This document shows positions 41,307-49,060 of a DNA stretch of 64,000 nt, one piece after another. The notes under the pieces are model-generated. The model was given only the letters and a program-made list of their open reading frames with translations. It ran no database searches and had not been told where the DNA came from. Numbering within the stretch: the first letter of the stretch is position 1; every line of letters starts with the position of its first letter. The position numbers and the translations under genes are program-made. The DNA is taken from NCBI GenBank assembly GCA_900319795.1, contig ONPU01000001.1, forward strand, positions 62,001-126,000, in the 5' to 3' direction. The stretch is from an uncultured Eubacteriales bacterium (GTDB lineage: Bacteria > Bacillota > Clostridia > Lachnospirales > Lachnospiraceae).

Positions 41307-42452
41307 ATGAATATTCTCGATACACTGTCAAATCTGGTCCAGCAGACCGCGTTCATGAACCTCACTTGGGGCAATTATGTCATGATGATCGTGGCCTTTA
41401 TCTTCCTGTATTTGGCAATTAAAAAAGACTATGAGCCTCTGCTTCTGGTCCCGATCGCGTTCGGTATGCTTCTCGTCAATATCTATCCGGATATTATGAT
41501 GAGACCTGCCGATTCCTCGACCGGTGTCGGCGGCATGCTGTACTATTTCTATCAGCTCGACGAATGGAGTCTTCTGCCGTCCCTGATCTTCATGGGTGTC
41601 GGCGCCATGACAGACTTCGGTCCGCTGATCGCAAACCCGATTTCGTTCCTTATGGGCGCCGCTGCTCAGCTCGGCATTTACGTCGCTTATTTCCTGGCAA
41701 TTCTTTTCGGATTCAACGGAAGAGCGGCAGCCGCGATCTCCATTATCGGCGGTGCTGACGGACCGACTTCCATTTTCCTCGCGACCAAGCTTCAGCAGAC
41801 GGAGCTTCTCGGACCGATCGCTGTGGCAGCTTATTCCTATATGTCACTCGTTCCGATCATTCAGCCTCCGATCATGAAGCTGTTTTCGAGCGAGAAGGAC
41901 AGAAAGATCAAGATGGCTCAGCTTCGTCCGGTCAGCAAACTCGAGAAGATCCTCTTCCCGATCGTCATCACGGTTGTTGTCTGTATGATCCTTCCGACAA
42001 CGGCTCCGCTCGTAGGTATGCTGATGCTCGGAAACCTCTTCCGTGAATCCGGTGTTGTCCACCAGCTCACTGAAACCGCAAGCAACGCGATGATGTACAT
42101 CGTCGTTATCTTCCTCGGCACTTCCGTCGGTGCTACGACCAGCGCGGCCGCGTTCCTGAACGCGAGCACTCTGAAGATCGTTGTTCTCGGACTTGTCGCC
42201 TTCATATTCGGAACGGCCGGCGGTATGTGGCTCGGCCAGCTTCTGAAGAACGTGACACACGGGAAGATCAATCCTCTGATCGGTTCAGCCGGTGTTTCGG
42301 CTGTTCCTATGGCAGCGCGTGTTTCTCAGAAAGTGGGATCGGAAGCGGATCCGACGAACTTCCTTCTGATGCACGCGATGGGACCGAATGTCGCAGGTGT
42401 TATCGGTACCGCGGTCGCGGCCGGTACGTTTATGGCGATCTACGGTATTTGA
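41307..42452 (+). CDS. oadB: Sodium-translocating decarboxylase beta subunit (OadB type)
   Basis: This 381-residue integral membrane protein has about nine to eleven hydrophobic segments. It carries the ion-site motif IIGGADGPTSIFLATKL (about 146-162, with the conserved Asp) and the C-terminal GSAGVSAVPMAARVSQ and NFLLMHAMGPNVAGVIGTAVAAG. OadB decarboxylates carboxybiotin and exports Na+, conserving the decarboxylation energy as a sodium gradient. Substrate specificity lies in the partner carboxyltransferase, of which two kinds are present here. A stable hairpin follows between this gene and the OadA-like gene. Confidence 0.93.
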   Translation: MNILDTLSNLVQQTAFMNLTWGNYVMMIVAFIFLYLAIKKDYEPLLLVPIAFGMLLVNIYPDIMMRPADSSTGVGGMLYYFYQLDEWSLLPSLIFMGVGAMTDFGPLIANPISFLMGAAAQLGIYVAYFLAILFGFNGRAAAAISIIGGADGPTSIFLATKLQQTELLGPIAVAAYSYMSLVPIIQPPIMKLFSSEKDRKIKMAQLRPVSKLEKILFPIVITVVVCMILPTTAPLVGMLMLGNLFRESGVVHQLTETASNAMMYIVVIFLGTSVGATTSAAAFLNASTLKIVVLGLVAFIFGTAGGMWLGQLLKNVTHGKINPLIGSAGVSAVPMAARVSQKVGSEADPTNFLLMHAMGPNVAGVIGTAVAAGTFMAIYGI

Positions 42453-42458
42453 CACAGG

Positions 42459-42499
42459 AAACCGGGGCTTCAATGAGCTTTGACAAACACCCCGGTTTT
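42459..42499 (+). terminator. Hairpin between oadB and oadA (partial terminator or processing site)
   Basis: AAACCGGGG (42459-42467) pairs perfectly with CCCCGGTTT (42490-42498); inside it TCAA and TTGA can form a second stem. Only TTTT follows, so it could reduce rather than stop transcription and set subunit ratios between the pump and the 5S-type subunit. Confidence 0.5.
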
Positions 42500-42534
42500 A
42501 AGAAAAAACTCAACAATAATAATTGGAGGATATT

Positions 42535-43947
42535 ATGGCTGATATTGTTAAAAAGCCTGTTCAGATTACAGAGACCATACTGCGTGACGCGCACCAGAGT
42601 CTGATCGCGACCAGAATGACGACTGACGAAATGCTTCCGATCATCGACAAGTTGGACAAAGTCGGTTATCGCGCAGTAGAGTGCTGGGGCGGAGCTACCT
42701 TTGACGCGGCTCTTCGTTTCCTGAAAGAAGATCCGTGGATTCGTCTCAGAAAATTCAAGGAAGGATTTAAGAACACCAAGCTCCAGATGCTTTTCCGCGG
42801 ACAGAACATCCTTGGCTACAAGCCGTATCCGGATGATGTCGTCGAGTATTTCGTTCAGAAGTCCATCGCGAACGGTATCGATGTGATCCGTATTTTCGAC
42901 TGCCTGAATGACCTTCGCAATCTGGAAACCGCTGTCCGTGCCACCAAGAAGGAAGGCGGCGAGGCTCAGATCGCTCTTTCCTATACACTCGGAAAAGCTT
43001 ATTCCATCGACTATTGGGTAAATGAAGCCAAGGCGATTGAAGAGATGGGCGCCGATTCGATCTGCATCAAGGATATGGCCGGCCTTCTTCTTCCGTATAC
43101 CACTACGGAACTCGTGAAAGCTCTGAAAGAGACCACATCCCTTCCGATCGAACTTCATACGCACTATACTTCCGGCGAAGCATCCATGGCTTATATGAAG
43201 GCCGCGGAAGCCGGCGTAGATATTCTGGACTGCGCGATGAGCCCGTTCGCTCTCGGCACATCCCAGCCGGCGACGGAAGTGATGGTAGCTGCGTTCAAGG
43301 GCACACCGTATGATACAGGCCTTGATCTTGATCTTCTGGCTGAGATCGCGGACTATTTCCGCCCGATTCGCGAGAAGTATCTCGACAACGGCCTCATGAA
43401 TCCGAAGAACCTCGGCGTGAACATCAAGACTCTGCAGTATCAGGTACCGGGCGGCATGCTTTCGAACCTGACAAACCAGCTGTCCAAGATGAACGCGGAA
43501 GACAAATTCTATGAAGTTCTTGAGGAAGTTCCGCGCGTTCGTGAAGACATGGGCGAGCCGCCTCTGGTTACTCCGTCTTCCCAGATCGTCGGAACACAGG
43601 CTGTTATGAACGTCCTGACCGGCGAACGCTACAAGGTCGTTCCGGCTGAGACGAAGGATCTCTTCCTCGGCAAGTACGGCAAGACCACACTTCCCGTCAA
43701 TCCGGAAATCCAGAAGAAGGTGATCGGAGACGAAACACCGATTACCTGCCGTCCGGCAGACCTTCTTGAACCGGGACTGCCTGAATTTGAGAAGGCAATC
43801 GCCGCTTATAAGCAGATGGATGAAGATGTGCTTACTTACGCGCTGTTCCCGGAAGTTGCGATGGATTTCTTCAAATATCGCGACGCTCAGAACACGGGTG
43901 TGGACGTCAAAGCTGCTGATACGGAGAACAAAGCCTATCCGGTATAA
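42535..43947 (+). CDS. oadA: Pyruvate/oxaloacetate-type carboxyltransferase (5S/OadA) without biotin domain
   Basis: This 470-residue TIM-barrel carboxyltransferase has TETILRDAHQSLIATRM (metal Asp, about 12-28) and the metal histidines in IELHTHYTSGEA (about 205). A C-terminal PYC/OADA domain (about 290-465) follows. Classical OadA has a C-terminal biotin domain; here it is absent and the separate carrier gene supplies it, as in the 5S subunit of propionibacterial transcarboxylase. The likely reaction is transfer of CO2 from oxaloacetate to biotin (or the reverse). TTGGAGGATATT precedes the ATG. A terminator follows. Confidence 0.92.
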   Translation: MADIVKKPVQITETILRDAHQSLIATRMTTDEMLPIIDKLDKVGYRAVECWGGATFDAALRFLKEDPWIRLRKFKEGFKNTKLQMLFRGQNILGYKPYPDDVVEYFVQKSIANGIDVIRIFDCLNDLRNLETAVRATKKEGGEAQIALSYTLGKAYSIDYWVNEAKAIEEMGADSICIKDMAGLLLPYTTTELVKALKETTSLPIELHTHYTSGEASMAYMKAAEAGVDILDCAMSPFALGTSQPATEVMVAAFKGTPYDTGLDLDLLAEIADYFRPIREKYLDNGLMNPKNLGVNIKTLQYQVPGGMLSNLTNQLSKMNAEDKFYEVLEEVPRVREDMGEPPLVTPSSQIVGTQAVMNVLTGERYKVVPAETKDLFLGKYGKTTLPVNPEIQKKVIGDETPITCRPADLLEPGLPEFEKAIAAYKQMDEDVLTYALFPEVAMDFFKYRDAQNTGVDVKAADTENKAYPV

Positions 43948-43998
43948 GGATTTGAAATGCTGCGGCGCAGCATGAATCCGAACAAGAAAGATCAAAAT

Positions 43999-44033
43999 GA
44001 CAGTCAGGGGACATCTGTTCCCTGGCTGTCTTT
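43999..44033 (+). terminator. Terminator after oadA
   Basis: An 11-bp stem, GACAGTCAGGG (43999-44009) with CCCTGGCTGTC (44020-44030), contains one T-G pair and is followed by TTT. It is strong in stem but short in T-tract. It separates the decarboxylase cluster from cmk. Confidence 0.7.
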
Positions 44034-44062
44034 AAAAAAGGGTCTTATAAGGAGAATTCAAG

Positions 44063-44737
44063 ATGAATATTGCGATCGACGGACCGGCCGGAGCCGGCAA
44101 AAGCACCATTGCAAAAAAAGTAGCCGAACATTTAGGCAGTGTTTACGTGGATACGGGTGCCATGTATCGCGCGATCGGTCTTTATATGCTTCAGAACGGC
44201 ATTTCCATGGAAGAGGAGAATGCCGTCCTTCGTGCTTTGGATCACTGTGATATTGACCTGCGATACCTTGACGGGACACAGCACATTTTCCTGAATGGAA
44301 ATGATGTAAGTACGGACGTGAGGAAAGAAGAGGTCGGAAAGGCGGCCAGCATCGTTTCGAAAATTATGCCCGTCCGTGAAAAACTGGTCGACCTTCAGAG
44401 GATTATTGCTTCCAAAACATCGGTAGTGATGGACGGCAGGGACATCGGAACGGTTGTTCTGCCCGATGCGGAACTGAAGATCTATCTGACGGCAAGCTCT
44501 CATGTGCGAGCCCTCAGGAGGTATGAGGAACTGCGCCTGAAAAACGCTGCGGAAGTGCCGGATCTTGCTTCCATTGAGCGGGATATCCGCCTTAGGGATG
44601 AACAGGACATGAACAGAGAACACTCACCGTTAAGAAAGGCGGATGACGCTGTCGAAGTAGACAGTTCGGAAATGACCATTGACGAAGTCACGAACTGCAT
44701 TCTTCGCCTCGCATCCGAAAAAGAGGGACTTCATTGA
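44063..44737 (+). CDS. cmk: Cytidylate kinase
   Basis: This 224-residue NMP kinase phosphorylates CMP and dCMP. The P-loop is IDGPAGAGKSTIAKKVAEHL (about 5-24), followed by YVDTGAMYRAIGLYM and VVMDGRDIGTVVLPDAELKIYLTA, all typical of Cmk. TAAGGAGAATTCAAG precedes the ATG. Its TGA stop overlaps the TTG start of the flavoprotein. The order cmk, flavoprotein, ispH, rpsA is the common Clostridia arrangement. Confidence 0.95.
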   Translation: MNIAIDGPAGAGKSTIAKKVAEHLGSVYVDTGAMYRAIGLYMLQNGISMEEENAVLRALDHCDIDLRYLDGTQHIFLNGNDVSTDVRKEEVGKAASIVSKIMPVREKLVDLQRIIASKTSVVMDGRDIGTVVLPDAELKIYLTASSHVRALRRYEELRLKNAAEVPDLASIERDIRLRDEQDMNREHSPLRKADDAVEVDSSEMTIDEVTNCILRLASEKEGLH

Positions 44738-45993
44738 ATGTGATTGTTGCCGGAGGCGGCGCGGCAGGAATGTTCGCGGCGGCTTTACTGGCTGAAAAAG
44801 GAATTTCCGTTACCATTATCGAACATAACGAGAAACTCGGGAAAAAGCTGTATATCACGGGGAAAGGACGATGCAACTTTACCAACGCGTGCACGACCGA
44901 AGAGTTCCTTGGCCAGATTCTCAGCAACCCGAAGTTCATGTTCAGCGCCGCCAATGCTTTTCCTCCCTCCATGACGATGAACTGGTTTAAGGGGCATGGC
45001 CTTTCGATCAAGACAGAGCGCGGCAGGAGAGTATTCCCCGCTTCCGACCGGGCTGCTGACGTGATCGATACTTTGAACAGGGTACTGAAGGATCATCATG
45101 TGCGTGTCTTTCTAAATACCGAATTGCTCGGCATATCGACCGGAGAGGATGGCAGCTTCCGTTCCGTGACCGTGAAAGGAAAGAACGGCAAAAAACAGCT
45201 GAACGGAGACTCGCTAATTTTGGCGACCGGCGGCCGTTCCTATCCATCCACGGGGTCTCAAGGCGACAGTTACCGCTTTGCCAGGGATCTGCACATGGAT
45301 GTGACGGATCTTTGCCCTTCCCTTGTGCCGTTTGTCTGCCGGGAAGAGTACATAAGAATGATGCAGGGCCTGTCCCTGAAAAATGTACGCCTTAAGATCA
45401 CTGAAGGAAAAAAGACCATTTTCGAGGAGTTCGGAGAGCTTCTGTTTACTCATTTCGGCGTCAGCGGACCGCTGGTATTGAGCGCAAGCGCCAAAATCGG
45501 CCCCAAAGTCGGCAAAGCGGAGCTTAAAACCGAGATTGACCTGAAGCCTGCCGTGACGGATGAGGAATTGTCAAAACGGTTTGAAAAGACGTTCCGTGAG
45601 AATCCGAAAAAGTATCTGAAAAATATACTCTCAGAATTCTATCCTCAAAAAATGGTTCCGGTCATCCCGCAGCTGGCCGGCATTGATCCGGAACGGACAA
45701 ATGCTTCGATCAGCGGAGCGGAACGGGAAGCTCTCGTTCGTGTGACGAAACATTTCCCGCTGACGATCACCGCTTTGAGAGGATATAATGAGGCGATTGT
45801 GACAAAGGGCGGCATTTCCGTAAAAGAAGTTTCACCCAAGACCATGGAATCAAAAAAGCATCCCGGGATCTATGTCACCGGGGAAATGCTGGACCTGGAT
45901 GCCTATACCGGAGGCTATAATCTTCAGATTGCGTGGAGCACCGCCTTCGCGGCGTCAGAAGCAATTGCTGCCAAATATACGGAGATATCTTGA
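44734..45993 (+). CDS. HI0933/YhiN-family NAD(P)/FAD-dependent oxidoreductase
   Basis: This 419-residue flavoprotein begins NVIVAGGGAAGMFAAALLAE, the FAD dinucleotide fold, followed by NEKLGKKLYITGKGRCNFTN, LATGGRSYPSTGSQGD and a C-terminal GEMLDLDAYTGGYNLQIAWSTAF. These are marks of the HI0933/BaiN-like family. A few members act on bile-acid intermediates, but most have no proven substrate, so no reaction is assigned. The start is TTG at 44734, overlapping the cmk stop as TTGA; the stop overlaps the ispH ATG by one base, so all three are translationally linked. Confidence 0.88.
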   Translation: MNVIVAGGGAAGMFAAALLAEKGISVTIIEHNEKLGKKLYITGKGRCNFTNACTTEEFLGQILSNPKFMFSAANAFPPSMTMNWFKGHGLSIKTERGRRVFPASDRAADVIDTLNRVLKDHHVRVFLNTELLGISTGEDGSFRSVTVKGKNGKKQLNGDSLILATGGRSYPSTGSQGDSYRFARDLHMDVTDLCPSLVPFVCREEYIRMMQGLSLKNVRLKITEGKKTIFEEFGELLFTHFGVSGPLVLSASAKIGPKVGKAELKTEIDLKPAVTDEELSKRFEKTFRENPKKYLKNILSEFYPQKMVPVIPQLAGIDPERTNASISGAEREALVRVTKHFPLTITALRGYNEAIVTKGGISVKEVSPKTMESKKHPGIYVTGEMLDLDAYTGGYNLQIAWSTAFAASEAIAAKYTEIS

Positions 45994-46859
45994 TGAATGT
46001 GGAAATAGCGAAGAGTGCCGGATTCTGTTTCGGAGTGAGCAGGGCCGTCAATCTGGTATACGAACAGACAGAACACGCGGAAGGTCCTGTCTATACGATC
46101 GGACCGATCATTCACAATGAACAGGTGGTCGACGATCTGTACCGCAAAGGTGTGCGGATCCTCAATGAAGATCTTCTGACCGAAGACGGACTTTCGCCGG
46201 AAGCATCTTCGACCGTCATTATCAGAAGCCACGGCGTTACAAAAGCGGTATATGAAAAGCTGGTTTCTTCCGGCTGCCGGATCGCGGACGCTACCTGTCC
46301 GTTCGTGCAGAAGATTCACGATATTGTACGAAAAGAGAGCAGCTGCGGCCATCCGATCGTCATTATCGGCAATCCGGCTCATCCGGAAGTCCTCGGAATC
46401 CGGGGCTGGACGGTCGGACCTTGTGCCGTCGTGTCAAACGAGGAGGACGCGGAACGGCTTACACTCCCCAAAGACCGTCAAGTCTGTATTGTTTCCCAAA
46501 CCACATTTAATTTTCGGAAATTTCAAGAATTAGTTGAAATCGTTGAAAATTTAGGGTATAGTGTAGTAGTTACGAATACCATCTGTAACGCTACAAAGGA
46601 GCGTCAGAGGGATTCTATGGAGTTGGCCGAGCGGTCGGATATGATGATTGTGATTGGGGGAAAGAATTCTTCGAATACACAGAAGCTGTTCGATATCTGC
46701 AAAAGCCGATGCAGTGAGTGCTATTATATTCAAACTGCCGAAGATCTGGAGGGAATTTTCTTTGACAGCGCGAAGAAAATAGGAATTACTGCCGGGGCAT
46801 CCACCCCTAATTCAATTATCCAGGAGGTTTCACAACATGTCAGAAGAGCTGAACTTTGA
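45993..46859 (+). CDS. ispH: 4-hydroxy-3-methylbut-2-enyl diphosphate reductase
   Basis: This 288-residue iron-sulfur enzyme carries out the last step of the MEP isoprenoid pathway, giving IPP and DMAPP. The three cluster cysteines lie in GFCFGV (Cys12), ATCPFV (Cys102) and NTICNAT (about 193). IIRSHGV and the C-terminal TAGASTPNSIIQEV are also typical. In many Clostridia IspH is fused to S1 protein; here the genes are separate but overlap by 23 bases. Bases 46498-46570 are unusually AT-rich for this genome and hold a near-consensus promoter. Confidence 0.95.
   Translation: MNVEIAKSAGFCFGVSRAVNLVYEQTEHAEGPVYTIGPIIHNEQVVDDLYRKGVRILNEDLLTEDGLSPEASSTVIIRSHGVTKAVYEKLVSSGCRIADATCPFVQKIHDIVRKESSCGHPIVIIGNPAHPEVLGIRGWTVGPCAVVSNEEDAERLTLPKDRQVCIVSQTTFNFRKFQELVEIVENLGYSVVVTNTICNATKERQRDSMELAERSDMMIVIGGKNSSNTQKLFDICKSRCSECYYIQTAEDLEGIFFDSAKKIGITAGASTPNSIIQEVSQHVRRAEL
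46534..46562 (+). promoter_or_regulatory. Internal promoter inside ispH, for rpsA
   Basis: TTGAAA (46534-46539) and TATAGT (46557-46562) have a 17-base spacer, in an AT-rich island within ispH. Initiation near 46569 would give rpsA its own transcript with a leader of about 268 bases, allowing S1 to be made in far greater amount than IspH. Confidence 0.7.
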
Positions 46860-47994
46860 ACAGATGCTTAATGACTTCGAAGGAACAGAGGTAAGGAACG
46901 GAGCGGTCATCGAGGGATCTGTTATCGACGTGAAACCTGATGTTGCTTATCTGAACATCGGGGGCAAGTCTGACGGTATTCTCACAAAAGAAGAATACAG
47001 CAACGAGAATGTAGATCTGACCACCAAGCTCGCACCGGGTGACAAACTTGAAGTCAAAGTTCTGAAATTGAATGACGGTGACGGACAGACTGTCCTGAGC
47101 TACAAGAGACTGGCTCAGGAACGCGGCAACAAGCGCATTGAAGAAGCTTTCAACAACCAGGAAGTGCTGAAAGCGAAAGTAACACAGGTGCTGAACGGCG
47201 GCCTTACGGTTCTTGTGGAAGATACCAGAGTCTTCATTCCCGCAAGTCTTGTTTCCGACGTTTACGAAAAGGATCTCGGCAAGTACGCGGATCAGGAAAT
47301 CGAATTCCGCATTTCCGAATTCAATCCCCGCAGAAGAAGGATTATCGGCGACAGACGTCACCTTATCGCTGAGCGCAAAGCGGAAGCGGCGAAGGAACTG
47401 TTCTCCAGAATCCAGGTGGGCGATGTTGTCGAAGGTACTGTCAAGAACGTGACAGACTTTGGCGCGTTTGTCGATCTCGGCGGAGCAGACGGTCTGCTTC
47501 ATATTTCCGAGATGAGCTGGGGCCGTGTCGAGAATCCGCATAAGAATTTCCATAACGGCGATCAGCTGCAGGTCCTGATCAAGGATATCCGTGATCAGAA
47601 GATCGCTCTGTCCCTGAAGTTCCCGGATGAGAATCCGTGGAATGAAGCCAGCGAGCGTTTCGCTGTCGGCGCTGTTGTTCAGGGCAAGGTTGCCAGAATG
47701 ACTGATTTCGGCGCATTCATCGAACTGCTTCCGGGCGTGGACGCTCTGCTCCATGTTTCCCAGATTTCCAGAAATCATGTGGACAAGCCGTCTGATGTTC
47801 TGAAGATCGGTGAAGAAATCGAAGCGAAGGTCGTGGACTTTGACGCGGACAATCACAAGATCAGCCTTTCCATGAAGGCTCTTGAAAGCGCTCCGCAGGA
47901 AGACAATGCTGTATCTGTATATGAAGATACTGCTGAAGACGCTCCGACGATCGATATCCCGCAGGAAGTTGCTGAGGAAGCTTCTGAAGTTTAA
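46837..47994 (+). CDS. rpsA: 30S ribosomal protein S1-like protein
   Basis: This 385-residue protein has four S1/OB repeats, the last two clearest (VVEGTVKNVTDFGAFVDLGG near 195-215 and VVQGKVARMTDFGAFIELLPG near 280-300), followed by an acidic tail. It binds mRNA and aids translation; Firmicutes versions are shorter than the six-domain E. coli S1. The start lies within the ispH 3' end and has a strong CCAGGAGGTTT site. An efficient terminator follows. Confidence 0.93.
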   Translation: MSEELNFEQMLNDFEGTEVRNGAVIEGSVIDVKPDVAYLNIGGKSDGILTKEEYSNENVDLTTKLAPGDKLEVKVLKLNDGDGQTVLSYKRLAQERGNKRIEEAFNNQEVLKAKVTQVLNGGLTVLVEDTRVFIPASLVSDVYEKDLGKYADQEIEFRISEFNPRRRRIIGDRRHLIAERKAEAAKELFSRIQVGDVVEGTVKNVTDFGAFVDLGGADGLLHISEMSWGRVENPHKNFHNGDQLQVLIKDIRDQKIALSLKFPDENPWNEASERFAVGAVVQGKVARMTDFGAFIELLPGVDALLHVSQISRNHVDKPSDVLKIGEEIEAKVVDFDADNHKISLSMKALESAPQEDNAVSVYEDTAEDAPTIDIPQEVAEEASEV

Positions 47995-48012
47995 GTTTAT
48001 GAGTACAATAAT

Positions 48013-48045
48013 GCGGCAGAGCTTAAAGGTTCTGCCGCTTTTCTT
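48013..48045 (+). terminator. Intrinsic terminator after rpsA
   Basis: GCGGCAGA (48013-48020) pairs perfectly with TCTGCCGC (48031-48038), followed by TTTTCTT. It lies 18 bases after the rpsA stop. The convergent RNase H-fold gene ends at 48091, so it could also act as a weak two-way terminator. Confidence 0.82.
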
Positions 48046-48090
48046 ATTGTTTCATAATGTATTTTCAATCAGTATTCAGAGGGAGCGCCT

Positions 48091-49008
48091 TCATTCAAAG
48101 CAGAAGGCGCAGACTGATGCAAGAACCGTGCGGAAGGCGGGCGAGTCTGTAAGCAGCGAATCAATATAGGCTGTATAGTGAAAACAGGTTTCTCTCGTTG
48201 CCTTTTGCCTTTTTGAACGGTCCATAAAATGAGCCATGCTCTTGTGAATGGCATATCCTTCATCCGGCAGATATTCATAGTTTTCAATATCGCTGTGATA
48301 GATGCGGATGCGTTGGTCTTCTACAGGTACCGTGAAAATCAGCTCATGATCTCTGAACGAGAGATTGTAATAATTGTCCGGGACACATGTGTCACGGGGA
48401 AACAAAAAAGGCGTTTCCACAGTGTAAACGATGGAATGAGGCGCAGCATTTACGGTTTTCAGAGTCAGAACGGAAGAGGTTTCTTTCGCCATGCCGGCTT
48501 TTAAGGCATCAACGTAACTCATTAACGGAAGAATTTTCAGGGTCTTCAGCGCGTCATTTTCATTCATATTTACGGAAGGATCCAGCCACAGGGCGTAATC
48601 GTTCAGCTTTCTTCCGGAAAGCCCGAAGAGACGCGTGAACGGCTTGAGGATGAGGAACAGATCCGGATAGTCTTTCACTCCCAAAGGATCCGTGAGGCCG
48701 TATGCCGCGTACTTCCGGTGCAGGTGTGGGAGATCAAACGAATGTCCGTTAAAGGTAATGACTTTCCGGGCTTCACCGATCCATTCGGCTGCCTTTACAA
48801 GAATCTCATATTCATCGGATTCCTTCTCACTGTTCAGGACCCTGAGGACAAAATCCCCTTGTTTGTCCACTGTAATGACGGAAAGGCTTTGGATCCTGCT
48901 GGTTCTCCAGTACCGTCCGCTTGCCGTCAGATCCAGAATCAGATCGGAGTCCTTCAGATATGCTTCATACTGGTTGTCATTGTGAATCTGTGTTCGTATT
49001 TCTTTCAT
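48091..49008 (-). CDS. RNase H-fold 3'-5' exonuclease-like protein (YprB-type)
   Basis: This 305-residue protein contains a DEDD-type RNase H-like domain: LILDLTASGRY and SVITVDKQGDFVL near the N-terminus, then ITFNGHSFDLPHLHRKYA (about 90-107), DYPDLFLILKPF and KLNDYALWL. This matches the exonuclease-like part of YprB-type proteins. The C-terminal half has no recognised domain. The frame is open upstream to 49104, but the conserved part begins after the ATG at 49008 and the longer version would overlap the promoter space of apbE. Nucleic-acid substrate not known. Confidence 0.7.
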   Translation of the reverse strand: MKEIRTQIHNDNQYEAYLKDSDLILDLTASGRYWRTSRIQSLSVITVDKQGDFVLRVLNSEKESDEYEILVKAAEWIGEARKVITFNGHSFDLPHLHRKYAAYGLTDPLGVKDYPDLFLILKPFTRLFGLSGRKLNDYALWLDPSVNMNENDALKTLKILPLMSYVDALKAGMAKETSSVLTLKTVNAAPHSIVYTVETPFLFPRDTCVPDNYYNLSFRDHELIFTVPVEDQRIRIYHSDIENYEYLPDEGYAIHKSMAHFMDRSKRQKATRETCFHYTAYIDSLLTDSPAFRTVLASVCAFCFE

Positions 49009-49027
49009 TTTCAGTGTGTTCGTGCAA

Positions 49028-49041
49028 AATAACGCGTTATT
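49028..49041. promoter_or_regulatory. Perfect palindrome between divergent genes
   Basis: AATAACGCGTTATT is a 14-bp perfect palindrome 20 bases upstream of the RNase H-fold gene start and about 20 bases before the likely apbE start, a position suited to a regulator of either gene. No known operator is matched. Confidence 0.4.
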
Positions 49042-49060
49042 GTCATTTCCGATAAAAGAT

